Source of the DNA: a virus | IMG/VR virus record: IMGVR_UViG_3300036845_000102 | Span: 1-44,251 of that record | Length of the DNA stretch: 44,251 bases | Strand: one strand, 5' to 3' | Shown here: positions 12,384 through 19,048 of the stretch, piece by piece | How the letters are laid out: each line of letters starts with the position of its first letter | Numbering within the stretch: position 1 is the first letter of the stretch | Made by a program: the position numbers and the translations under genes | The notes under the pieces: generated by a model | What the model saw: only the letters and a program-made list of their open reading frames with translations | Told to the model about the DNA's origin: nothing | Databases searched by the model: none

Positions 12384-12981
12384 GACGGGCCTTCCTCGGC
12401 TTGAGCTGCTTGCGCAGGTTGCGCATCCCATCGGCAAGGGTTCGGGAAGCCTGATCGTACGTGACGTTCATGGCCAAAGCCACGTCCTCCACGCTAAGCT
12501 CCTCGTAGTACCGAAGGACTAGTGCGGTACGCTGGTTCGGTGCCAGGCGCTCTATGGCCCCTCTCAGGTCTTCCTGTCGCTTGCTGGGGAGGGAGGCCAT
12601 GTACGTATCCTCGGCAGACGCCACGGGGGGGAGAATCCTCTCGTCTATGATGTCAGTCTCTCTCTCTGTGCTTACCTGGTAGAGTCCGATGGGACTCGTA
12701 GCCTGCTCACCGGCAGCCTTGGCTGACTGTGCGCGCTTCTCTCCATTATGATACCCCCGGCGGCGCATAATCACCACCTTTGCGTTCATCAATATGTGGC
12801 TCAGGTAATAATTTTTGACGTCCCGAGCCACCGAAAGGTCCGGAGGGTACTGGAGGATCCGTGCCAAGGTGTCCTGGATCACGTCTTCCTGGTCGGCTTC
12901 GTTCAGGATGTACCACTTGTGTGCCTCCGAGCGGATGATCCGCTCTGCTGGCTTGCGGTAGCTCCGCATCGCTTCGTCCAT
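12376..12981 (-). CDS. ECF-like RNA polymerase sigma factor
   Basis: A 201-aa protein. ATG at 12981 is preferred over 13038 because a promoter (TTGACA/TACCTT) inside the longer frame puts transcription start on this ATG. Residues 27-45 (EADQEDVIQDTLARIL) match sigma region 2, and 150-190 (IERLAPNQRTALVLRYYEE...VTYDQASRTLADG) match region 4 with its helix-turn-helix. Such a factor could redirect host RNA polymerase to phage genes. It is the first gene of the replication operon. Its target promoters cannot be named from this sequence alone. Confidence 0.85.
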   Translation of the reverse strand: MDEAMRSYRKPAERIIRSEAHKWYILNEADQEDVIQDTLARILQYPPDLSVARDVKNYYLSHILMNAKVVIMRRRGYHNGEKRAQSAKAAGEQATSPIGLYQVSTERETDIIDERILPPVASAEDTYMASLPSKRQEDLRGAIERLAPNQRTALVLRYYEELSVEDVALAMNVTYDQASRTLADGMRNLRKQLKPRKARRA

Positions 12982-12987
12982 GACCTC

Positions 12988-13016
12988 AAGGTAGCAGCCG
13001 CAGAGATTTTTGTCAA
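12988..13016 (-). promoter_or_regulatory. Leftward leaderless promoter of replication operon
   Basis: On the minus strand, TTGACA (13016-13011), a 17-bp spacer and TACCTT (12993-12988). The -10 ends six bases before the ATG at 12981, so the transcript should begin at or next to the start codon. Leaderless mRNA is common in actinobacteria. A GAGG between them could also act as a weak site. Confidence 0.75.
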
Positions 13017-13104
13017 GCCCCTTGGATCGGGGGCGCATGTGGTATCAACCTAAGTGCGGAACTAACCGTGGGCACCCGATGGGTGGGGCGAGAGTCCAGC
13101 AGCG

Positions 13105-13226
13105 ACCTCAGTTGGATGATGAGGTGCTTGTCCTACCTCCTGACCTGGGCTTATGTCTCTGACCTGGGATTTGAGGTAGGGAGCACTCTTTCCTAGTTGG
13201 ATGTTAGCACAGCCGATAGGCTGTGC
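13105..13226. repeat. Nested direct and inverted repeats in divergent control region
   Basis: AGTTGGATG occurs at 13110-13118 and 13195-13203. CCTACCTC (13132-13139) is inverted as GAGGTAGG (13173-13180), flanking two direct copies of CTGACCTGGG (13140-13149 and 13159-13168, 19-bp period). ACCTCA/TGAGGT (13105-13125) and GCACAGCC/GGCTGTGC with a GATA loop (13207-13226) complete the set. The 303-base stretch 12982-13284 holds no gene. Operator sites or iterons of a replication origin both fit. Confidence 0.6.
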
Positions 13227-13248
13227 GGAACAATCTTGAACGTAGGTC

Positions 13249-13278
13249 TTGACAAGCCCGCCCTGCGGGCTGTATGGT
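13249..13278 (+). promoter_or_regulatory. Rightward leaderless promoter with palindromic spacer
   Basis: TTGACA (13249-13254), 18-bp spacer, TATGGT (13273-13278). The -10 ends six bases before the ATG at 13285, so a leaderless mRNA is expected. The spacer contains a perfect inverted repeat AGCCCGC-CCT-GCGGGCT (13255-13271), placed where a bound regulator would block RNA polymerase. Confidence 0.75.
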
Positions 13279-13284
13279 GGGGCT

Positions 13285-13461
13285 ATGAACACAGCAGATG
13301 AGATCCGCCAGGGACGTCGCCAAGGGCGACTGCTGCTGAAGTTGCAACTATTCCACTACAACTATGGGCCGGATGTCCAGCGTGCTGCCTCGGCAGCTGA
13401 CAAGATCAGAGAGTTCGATGCCGAGACCACTCGGCTTATCACGGAGGCAGTTAGTGACTAG
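13285..13461 (+). CDS. Small helical protein, leaderless
   Basis: A 58-aa protein starting at ATG 13285, predicted leaderless. An in-frame ATG at 13249 would lie within the promoter and is rejected. The protein is basic at the N-terminus (RQGRRQGRLLLK) and helical. It could be an early DNA- or polymerase-binding factor, but no motif shows this. Confidence 0.72.
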   Translation: MNTADEIRQGRRQGRLLLKLQLFHYNYGPDVQRAASAADKIREFDAETTRLITEAVSD

Positions 13462-13573
13462 TTTGAGGATCACCCGCAAGGGTAGCCCCGTTCACACCAT
13501 GGTTGTACCGAAGGCTCGGCTGGCCGAGATCGTGGAGGAGTACAAGCTCCTCGGATGGGAAGTGTCCCGATGA
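13454..13573 (+). CDS. Tiny actinophage-type protein, 39 aa
   Basis: A GTG start overlaps the preceding stop. The C-terminal half, VPKARLAEIVEEYKLLGWEV, has the appearance of small conserved actinophage peptides with a helix ending in GWEV. The stop overlaps the next ATG. Function unknown. Confidence 0.6.
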   Translation: MTSLRITRKGSPVHTMVVPKARLAEIVEEYKLLGWEVSR

Positions 13574-14034
13574 AGTCCTACCACGTTGAGTTTGAGTTCG
13601 AGACCATGGATGACGCCGTGGTTGCACCGGGTGAGATGCTGGAGGTTCGTCTTCCGGCCGATGCTCTGGTCAGTGACATCACGCCGAAGGATGCTGTGGC
13701 CGGGTGGTACCAGGACACCAGGCCCGCCGAGTACGCGCCTGTGTACTACTGGGATGAAGATGAGATCGAGGACTTTGGCTCGTCAAACTTCTTCGGTGCC
13801 TACCGGCGTGTGAAGGAGCCGGAGGTTTGGGTGGCTGAGTCGGAGGGCAAGTACAAGGATGGTAGCTACCTGATGGATGGCCAGTACAAGTACCACCGGG
13901 TGGGTGGCGTGTGGTACTTCGAGCTGTACTTGCTCGGCGATTGGGCCAAGTCCGAATACAATGACGAGACGATTGTTGACGACTACTACTCCATCGAGTA
14001 CCAGGGCCTGACCACTTGGACGCCCGATGCCTGA
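13570..14034 (+). CDS. Hypothetical acidic protein
   Basis: A 154-aa protein; ATG at 13570 overlaps the preceding TGA, preferred to an in-frame ATG at 13555. It is beta-rich, tyrosine- and acid-rich (YYWDEDEIEDF, KYHRVGGVWYFELYLLG). The N-terminus (MKSYHVEFEFE) recalls the MELEYR starts of the PGYF family, but the relation is weak. No domain is recognised. Confidence 0.72.
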   Translation: MKSYHVEFEFETMDDAVVAPGEMLEVRLPADALVSDITPKDAVAGWYQDTRPAEYAPVYYWDEDEIEDFGSSNFFGAYRRVKEPEVWVAESEGKYKDGSYLMDGQYKYHRVGGVWYFELYLLGDWAKSEYNDETIVDDYYSIEYQGLTTWTPDA

Positions 14035-14293
14035 GGGTCCATCGCACGCCTTCGTCCTATACTGGCAACTATGGTTCTACGGGTGGTCGATCTCGTTCCT
14101 CGTGCCGGAGCTCACCGAGCTTGCTCGGGGTAACGCACAGAACACTCTGTCGTCCGCAGTCTGGACCTTGGAGAAGGTCACGGCCGGGCAATCCATTTCG
14201 AACTGGACGTTCTTTCACTTCGCCTTCACGGGCTTCTTCATCCTGCTGGCCATCTGGCTCTCGGGTCACTTCGGATGGGGTTTCTGGCGATGA
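14027..14293 (+). CDS. Two-pass membrane protein
   Basis: An 88-aa protein whose ATG lies eight bases before the preceding stop. Two hydrophobic segments, residues 9-27 (FVLYWQLWFYGWSISFLV) and 63-82 (FFHFAFTGFFILLAIWL), are separated by a short hydrophilic loop. It lies far from the lysis genes, in the early block, so a role in the host envelope or superinfection exclusion is as plausible as a holin. Confidence 0.7.
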   Translation: MPEGPSHAFVLYWQLWFYGWSISFLVPELTELARGNAQNTLSSAVWTLEKVTAGQSISNWTFFHFAFTGFFILLAIWLSGHFGWGFWR

Positions 14294-14493
14294 TCGCTAC
14301 AGCGGTCAAGCCCAGCGTTCGAGTCCGGAAGTACGGTGATGACTGGCACGTCCAGTCCGAGGTTGAACTGCACGGTCACCGGGTATGGATGCTAGTAGCC
14401 AGCTACAGCACGTGGGACATCGCCTTCGCTGTAGCGGAGGTGGAGGCCAGCCCGGATGCTTGGCCCCTTCGAATGAGTGACAGAGGAGTATGA
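14290..14493 (+). CDS. Small hypothetical protein
   Basis: A 67-aa protein; ATG 14290 overlaps the preceding TGA (ATGA), better than the in-frame ATG at 14275. It is beta-rich with DDWHVQSEVELHGHRVWMLV. The pattern is like small adaptor domains, with no assignable function. Confidence 0.7.
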   Translation: MIATAVKPSVRVRKYGDDWHVQSEVELHGHRVWMLVASYSTWDIAFAVAEVEASPDAWPLRMSDRGV

Positions 14494-14723
14494 TGAACAA
14501 GGGCGAACTGGATCTGTACAATGATGTGTACACGGTCCTCATTCCCGAGGGGCTAGACAACGATGACGCGCACGAGATCACTCGTGCGATAGTGGACAAG
14601 ATCAAGACTGGCAACTACTTTGTCCACATCGGTGAGATCCTTTCTGTGTCCTGGGACAACGTGGCTGACTGGCTGGATGATGGGGTTGTCTACTCCATCA
14701 AGACCGAAGTTCCGGAGGACTAA
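14493..14723 (+). CDS. Small acidic hypothetical protein
   Basis: A 76-aa protein. Of two adjacent ATGs (14490, 14493) the second has better spacing from GAGGAG. The acidic alpha/beta sequence has an IVDKIKTG helix end. No domain recognised; the stop is one base from the next ATG. Confidence 0.7.
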   Translation: MNKGELDLYNDVYTVLIPEGLDNDDAHEITRAIVDKIKTGNYFVHIGEILSVSWDNVADWLDDGVVYSIKTEVPED

Positions 14724-14724
14724 G

Positions 14725-14916
14725 ATGTTGCAGCACGTGGGTGCCTTTGTGGTAATCGGGAGCTCAGTAGATCGAGGTCTTCAGGACTACCTTGGCGAAG
14801 GGGCGGAAATTGTGCGAGTGGATCATCTAGACCAGGAGCTCCCGTACTTGGTTGAGTTCGACAACGGCGTGCGGCTGTGGGTCGCTGAGGATGAGCTGGA
14901 GGATGACAGTGAGTAA
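14725..14916 (+). CDS. Small SH3-like hypothetical protein
   Basis: A 63-aa protein beginning at ATG 14725, preceded by GGAGG. The pattern GAFVVIGSS ... EIVRVDHLDQELPYLVEFDNGVRLWV is that of a small beta barrel with a short acidic end. Such folds occur in many phage accessory proteins. No function is assigned. Confidence 0.68.
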   Translation: MLQHVGAFVVIGSSVDRGLQDYLGEGAEIVRVDHLDQELPYLVEFDNGVRLWVAEDELEDDSE

Positions 14917-15289
14917 GCTTGCAGAGGCGAAGGCTCTTCTGGCCGAGCGTGGTCGGACGAGTGAGGGCAGTCTGGAGGACAAGAACGGCTGTCTGTGCCC
15001 GCTCGGTGCACTGAACGTGGTGTACACGGGCTTCTCCGGGGCGGGTATCGATCCGAACGATACCACGTGTGTTCGGTCATACGAGCCGACAGATCCGGAC
15101 CACGTTGCGGACGTGAAGGCTCTGGCCAGGGTGGCCTCCGGCCGCCTCCCCCGCATATTCGAGGTCGAAGCCGATGATGACTACAGCTACGTCTACCGGT
15201 ACAACGACAACCGCGAAGCTGGTGTGCCGGGGTACGATGCTGACGTGCTCAGCCTTTTCGACGACGCAGTTGCGCTGGTAACCTGGTGA
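14909..15289 (+). CDS. Conserved-type hypothetical protein (DUF6197-like)
   Basis: A 126-aa protein. GTG at 14909, with GGAGG six bases upstream, is preferred to ATG at 14903. The pattern is a helix LAEAKALLAERGR, then GCLCPLGAL, then a helix near the end with FDDAVAL. This is seen in actinobacterial and phage proteins of the DUF6197 type, whose function is unknown; the assignment is from memory of the pattern. Confidence 0.65.
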   Translation: MSKLAEAKALLAERGRTSEGSLEDKNGCLCPLGALNVVYTGFSGAGIDPNDTTCVRSYEPTDPDHVADVKALARVASGRLPRIFEVEADDDYSYVYRYNDNREAGVPGYDADVLSLFDDAVALVTW

Positions 15290-15534
15290 CTCAGTACGAG
15301 GTTACCTTCACGATCAATACGAACGACACCTGGGTGTACAAGCCGGGAGGCTTGATCTCCTTCCTGGGCACGGGGGTTGTGGTCCCTGCCAACGCTTCAA
15401 TTACTCAGCCCTTCCAGCCTGGCTACTTCTACCAAGCACCGACGACTGTCGGTGACCCGGTCACCGCCACCTGGGAGACCACGGACCCCGGTCCGGGCTG
15501 GCTCCGAGTGACTGACCCACTGACCACCAGCTAG
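15286..15534 (+). CDS. Small protein with PGYF motif
   Basis: An 82-aa protein, GTG start overlapping the preceding stop. FQPGYFYQ near residue 44 and a GWLRVTDPL ending recall the PGYF...RVxVT unit of the genes at 4377, 4726 and 6021, suggesting a distant family member in the second early block. It directly precedes the tRNA-like RNA and DNA polymerase gene. Confidence 0.65.
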   Translation: MTQYEVTFTINTNDTWVYKPGGLISFLGTGVVVPANASITQPFQPGYFYQAPTTVGDPVTATWETTDPGPGWLRVTDPLTTS

Positions 15535-15540
15535 TGGTAC

Positions 15541-15596
15541 GCGGCGAAGAGGTTGACAGCCCAAGAGGCTGTCGGTGGTTCGACTCCACCCGCCGC
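15541..15596 (+). ncRNA. tRNA-like element lacking a D-arm
   Basis: GCGGCG (15541-15546) pairs with CGCCGC (15591-15596). GACAGCC/GGCTGTC around CAAGA forms a hairpin (15555-15573), and GGTGG-TTCGACT-CCACC (15574-15590) is a perfect T-arm with the canonical seven-base loop. The three helices abut with no spare bases, as in tRNA. There is no D-arm, the middle loop lacks the U33 of an anticodon loop, and no CCA follows, so it is not a functional tRNA. It fills the gap before the DNA polymerase gene and could be cut by RNase P or bound by tRNA enzymes. Confidence 0.7.
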
Positions 15597-15612
15597 TACG
15601 GAAGGGAGAGAC

Positions 15613-17475
15613 ATGGCAGATCTCTACGTGCTCGGCCCGAAGTTCGATCGCGGCGTCCGGTACTACCGAGACCGTTTGATCGAAGAGGGTGTAGCCCTCG
15701 GCCTGGACACTGAGTCCACCGGCCTGGACTACTGGTCACCCGACTGGCGTCTGCGCACAGTGCAGTTGGCCAGTGAGCGCTTCACCTGCGTCTTCGACGT
15801 GGAGGTCCCGGAGCAGAACGAGGTCATTCGGGAGATCCTGACCGAGGGTCAGCAGTTCATCAGCCACAACGATGCTGACTGCATCTCGGTCCACCGGCAC
15901 TTCGGCATTGACATCACGGATCGGAACCTCGACACGAAGGTTCTGGCTCAGCTGCTGTGGCCCGGAGAGCTTGTCTCTCACGGTCTGAAAGACCTCGTGG
16001 AGCAGTACGTAGGACCGGAGCTGGGAGAGGCTGAGAAGGCCCTCCACGCCCGCTTTCGGGAGCTCCTAGACATTCAGCCGTACGACCCTGAGTCTCCTGC
16101 CGGTCGTGCCCGACTGGAAGAGGGTCGCACGCTAGAGCGACAGCTCACGAAAGGGCAGATCGGTAAAGGCTTCGCCACGATTGACACGTATGATCCTGCG
16201 TACACCCAGTACGGTGGAGCGGATGCGCACTACGTGCGCAAGCTGTTCATGGTGCTAGAGCCCATGATGTACAAGAAAGAGGTGCACAAGGCATGGCCAG
16301 ACGAGTGCGAGAACAGGGCAATAGCAACGCGAATGACAATTCGCGGGATGAAGGTGAACGTCAAGCTAGCACGATCACTGCACTCGGAGTGGTCTGGGAG
16401 GCTGCACTCCGCGCTAGACGAGTTTCAGACGGAGTACGGGTGTCCGGCTCGCAGTACACAGAAGGTCGCAGCTCTGCTGCTGACGGATGGTGTGGTGCTG
16501 ACGAAGAGGACGAAGGCCAGTAAGACACACCCGGAGGGACAATGGGCGCTCGGCAAGGAGATAGTGAAGGAGCTGGCGGAGGAGTACCCGGACAACCGGA
16601 AGCTCCAACTGTTGGTGGAAGTGGCGGAGAATTCGAACGTCGCTACGTTCTTGACAACGCTGCTAGGGTTCGTGGACTCCGACGGCAGGGTTCATCCCTC
16701 AATCTCGACACTTGGGACGGTCACGGGCCGCTGGAGTGTAACACAACCTGCGGTTCAGACTGTTTCTGGCAACAACCCTTGCCGATCTATTTTCGACCTG
16801 AATCTGAGTGCGGACCTTGGCCAGATCGAGCCGAGGATCGCAGTCGGCCTAGCGTGTGAGCGGAACCTGATTCCGGATCTTCTCAACGGATACGATGTGT
16901 ACTCGGCCGCGTCGGCCGTTGCCTTCGGGCCGAACTACACTCCGGCACAACGCAAGAAGATGAAGAGGATCATCCTGGGCACGCTGTATGCAGCGGGCAT
17001 CACCACCTTGGTCCGGCAGGCAAGGTACCAGGACGGTTGGCTTGACGCCAACCCGCAGATTGTTGGAGAGGTTCGGGACCTGTGGAAGAAGACAGCACCG
17101 GCCATCGAAGAGTACTCGAAGTACTTACAGGTCTTGCCGACTGTGAGGCTGGAGTCTGGAAGATACGTCCCTCAGGACGAACAGCGCAGGTACAAAGCTA
17201 TCAACAGCGTGTGCCAGGGGACTGCAAGAGACGTTCTCATGGAGCGCATGAGGGCCATCTCCAAGAGGTACGACAAGTACCTGGTAATGACAATGCACGA
17301 CGAGGTTTTGATGGATGTACCTGTGACGGAACTGCCAGAGGTTGCATCCTTTGTCCGGCAAGTCATGGAGTCGGGATACAATGGGATTCCGACACCAACA
17401 GATATCGAGATCTTTCCTACGGGATGGTCTGGTGCGGGTGTATCTCTAGAGAAGTTCCTGGAGGACGGGGAGTAA
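15613..17475 (+). CDS. Family A DNA polymerase with 3'-5' exonuclease
   Basis: A 620-aa protein with GGAAGGGAGA before the ATG. Exonuclease motifs are D32xE34 (LDTEST), HNDAD near 86 and YGGADAHY near 202. Polymerase motif A (SADLGQIEPR) is near 401, motif B near R447 and K451, and motif C (MHDEV) near 561. There is no 5'-nuclease domain. In motif B the residue at the E. coli Pol I Phe762 position is Leu455, a substitution known to alter nucleotide selection and speed. This is the replicative enzyme, and it sits apart from primase and helicase, in the opposite orientation. Confidence 0.93.
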   Translation: MADLYVLGPKFDRGVRYYRDRLIEEGVALGLDTESTGLDYWSPDWRLRTVQLASERFTCVFDVEVPEQNEVIREILTEGQQFISHNDADCISVHRHFGIDITDRNLDTKVLAQLLWPGELVSHGLKDLVEQYVGPELGEAEKALHARFRELLDIQPYDPESPAGRARLEEGRTLERQLTKGQIGKGFATIDTYDPAYTQYGGADAHYVRKLFMVLEPMMYKKEVHKAWPDECENRAIATRMTIRGMKVNVKLARSLHSEWSGRLHSALDEFQTEYGCPARSTQKVAALLLTDGVVLTKRTKASKTHPEGQWALGKEIVKELAEEYPDNRKLQLLVEVAENSNVATFLTTLLGFVDSDGRVHPSISTLGTVTGRWSVTQPAVQTVSGNNPCRSIFDLNLSADLGQIEPRIAVGLACERNLIPDLLNGYDVYSAASAVAFGPNYTPAQRKKMKRIILGTLYAAGITTLVRQARYQDGWLDANPQIVGEVRDLWKKTAPAIEEYSKYLQVLPTVRLESGRYVPQDEQRRYKAINSVCQGTARDVLMERMRAISKRYDKYLVMTMHDEVLMDVPVTELPEVASFVRQVMESGYNGIPTPTDIEIFPTGWSGAGVSLEKFLEDGE

Positions 17476-17612
17476 TGGGTGAGAAGGAGCGTGAAGCTCT
17501 CGACTGGGTCATTCAGGATGAGCTTAACCGGCTGAAGGTGGTAGGTGCTTCCGCCGCAGAGGTTGACACCTCGGCTGCCCGCATTGTTGCAGCACTTAAG
17601 AAGGAGAAGTGA
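17475..17612 (+). CDS. Small helical protein, 45 aa
   Basis: ATG overlaps the polymerase stop (TAATG). The product is a charged helical peptide ending in KKEK. Coupling to the polymerase suggests coordinated synthesis. No family is recognised. Confidence 0.62.
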   Translation: MGEKEREALDWVIQDELNRLKVVGASAAEVDTSAARIVAALKKEK

Positions 17613-17788
17613 AGGCCGAGCACGAAGAGCGTCGCACTACTGTGCTCCTGGTAGAGATTACCTGGGAGCGAGCAAACTACTACACCAGTGGTGAGCTGGC
17701 CGACGTTGCAGCCGAGTGGATCCACTCGGCGCTAGACGACAGGGATGACTGCCCGTCTGCATACATCACCAACATTACGGAGGAGTGA
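17609..17788 (+). CDS. Small acidic protein, 59 aa
   Basis: GTG overlaps the preceding stop. It is an alpha/beta sequence (TTVLLVEITWERANYY, then an AAEWIHSALDD helix) with one Cys. Acceptance rests on exact overlap and a good GGAG upstream; function unknown. Confidence 0.6.
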   Translation: MKAEHEERRTTVLLVEITWERANYYTSGELADVAAEWIHSALDDRDDCPSAYITNITEE

Positions 17789-17789
17789 C

Positions 17790-17924
17790 ATGGGCGCTCA
17801 TGGCAACCAGGACAACGGCAAGAAGGAAAAGAAGGACGACAACTACCAGCCGCAGCACGCGGGTGGTCGTGATGGGTACGAGTGGGCCAAGGAGCACAAG
17901 GCTGAAGAGAAGAAGGGGAAGTAA
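17790..17924 (+). CDS. Small Lys/Gly-rich protein, 44 aa
   Basis: GGAG precedes the ATG. The product is very hydrophilic with many Lys, Asp and Gly (NGKKEKKDDN), likely disordered. It starts MGAHGNQDNG, similar to the next gene (MGKHGDDKGD), so they may be duplicates. Confidence 0.58.
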   Translation: MGAHGNQDNGKKEKKDDNYQPQHAGGRDGYEWAKEHKAEEKKGK

Positions 17925-18061
17925 TGGGTAAGCATGGAGACGACAAAGGTGATGCCCAGGAGCGAGCGGACATCCTGAATAAGCTTCCGGTGTACGTTCC
18001 GAACCCTCCGACTCCGTACGACAAGGCCACGAAGGACCCGGCGAAGCCGAAGAAAGGCTGA
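17924..18061 (+). CDS. Small Lys/Pro-rich protein, 45 aa
   Basis: ATG overlaps the preceding TAA. The N-terminus resembles that of the previous gene and the tail is Pro/Lys-rich (KDPAKPKKG), implying a disordered, possibly nucleic-acid-binding peptide. Confidence 0.58.
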   Translation: MGKHGDDKGDAQERADILNKLPVYVPNPPTPYDKATKDPAKPKKG

Positions 18062-18062
18062 C

Positions 18063-18350
18063 GTGACTACTCGCAACTTCTCTCTTGAGTGGATGAAGGA
18101 ACAGGATCTGCCCAACTCCGACCTGGTGGTGTGGTCCGAGCAGGAGCTTGGAGGTGGTCGTTGGTACGACTACGTCCTGTGTGTTTTCAAAGCACTTGAC
18201 AACGGCCTGCACTACGCGTTCTACTATGATGTCGGCAAGACTGAGCACCAAGATGTCGATTGGTGGGAGAACCTGGACGAGCAGGTATCTTGCACTCTGG
18301 TCGAACTCCGGCAGGTCATGACTGAGGAGTGGCGCCCGGTAGAAGACTAA
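18063..18350 (+). CDS. Hypothetical protein, last gene of rightward block 2
   Basis: A 95-aa protein with a GTG start two bases after the preceding stop. It is rich in Trp, Tyr and acidic residues (GGGRWYDYVLCVFKALDNG). No domain is recognised. It ends just before the terminator shared with the structural operon. Confidence 0.68.
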   Translation: MTTRNFSLEWMKEQDLPNSDLVVWSEQELGGGRWYDYVLCVFKALDNGLHYAFYYDVGKTEHQDVDWWENLDEQVSCTLVELRQVMTEEWRPVED

Positions 18351-18358
18351 ACAAAAAT

Positions 18359-18384
18359 AGCCCTCCCCCTTTCGGGGGAGGGCT
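18359..18384. terminator. Bidirectional intrinsic terminator
   Basis: A perfect 11-bp stem, AGCCCTCCCCC with GGGGGAGGGCT, has a TTTC loop. It is followed by TCTTGCT rightward and by ATTTTTGTTT leftward. It closes rightward block 2 and the leftward structural operon. Confidence 0.9.
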
Positions 18385-18404
18385 TCTTGCTGCGCTAGAT
18401 CAGA

Positions 18405-18743
18405 TCACGGCGCCAGGTTGGCGTGCCAGTTGGTGCCGTCGCAGACGCACCGCAGGGAGCCGAAGGCAGCAGTCACCAGCGTGGAGATGCCAGTACCGGC
18501 CGCAGCACCGTTGATGGTACCACCAGCGGTCTTCACGGTGATAGCACCCGCCGCCGTGGTGGTCTTCATGACCACATACTCACGGCCAGCAAGCAGGGCC
18601 GAAGCCGCAGGCAGGGTCACAGTCTGCGCGCCCACCGTGGTGGTGTCGCAGAAGATGAAGTAGTCCTGGGCAGTCACAGTGTACGAAGCGGTGGGGTTGG
18701 CCACCGTTACGGTAGTAAAGTTAGTGTCATCAAATCCGGACAT
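18405..18743 (-). CDS. Fibre- or decoration-type beta protein
   Basis: A 112-aa protein with AAGGAG upstream. The sequence YTVTAQDYFIFCDTTTVGAQTVTLP, the repeated A/T/G strands (ITVKTAGGTINGA) and the C-terminal CDGTNWHANLAP are typical of the C-terminal part of phage fibre or capsid-fibre proteins. It is the last gene of the structural operon. It may be a separate virion surface protein or a lost fibre tip. Confidence 0.65.
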   Translation of the reverse strand: MSGFDDTNFTTVTVANPTASYTVTAQDYFIFCDTTTVGAQTVTLPAASALLAGREYVVMKTTTAAGAITVKTAGGTINGAAAGTGISTLVTAAFGSLRCVCDGTNWHANLAP

Positions 18744-19030
18744 CAGTTCTCCTTCGAAGGGGTGGGATGTGCAAGTACCTCAACGTCATCTAGAATCTCG
18801 TCGAGGACTTCATCACTACGCGTGGTGTCCTGCTTGTTCACATAAGCCAGGACCGGCTGGGTAACAGCCGAGTACGCAGTGAGCCAATACAACAGCCAGA
18901 ACCCGTGAGGGTCTAGGCTGTGGTCGAGGTTCTCCGTGAGGATCAGACCTCCAGTGAAAATGGCAGTCTGCCACACGCCAGCGGCGCTGGCGAACCATCG
19001 TGCAAATCGCTCAAGTGCCTTGACGTGCAT
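18743..19030 (-). CDS. Putative holin
   Basis: A 95-aa protein. Two hydrophobic segments, residues 10-31 (ARWFASAAGVWQTAIFTGGLIL) and 44-63 (FWLLYWLTAYSAVTQPVLAYV), are followed by a charged tail. It sits next to the GH25 endolysin gene, the usual place for a holin, which would make the membrane holes that release the endolysin. Confidence 0.72.
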   Translation of the reverse strand: MHVKALERFARWFASAAGVWQTAIFTGGLILTENLDHSLDPHGFWLLYWLTAYSAVTQPVLAYVNKQDTTRSDEVLDEILDDVEVLAHPTPSKEN

Positions 19031-19048
19031 CAGTACCTCACAGATAGG

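Noticed and set aside
15553-15581. TTGACA as a promoter of the DNA polymerase gene
   Set aside because: No acceptable -10; the bases are part of the hairpin in the tRNA-like element.
15541-15596. Functional tRNA gene
   Set aside because: Only about 56 bases, no D-arm, no U33 in the middle loop and no CCA; kept as a tRNA-like element.
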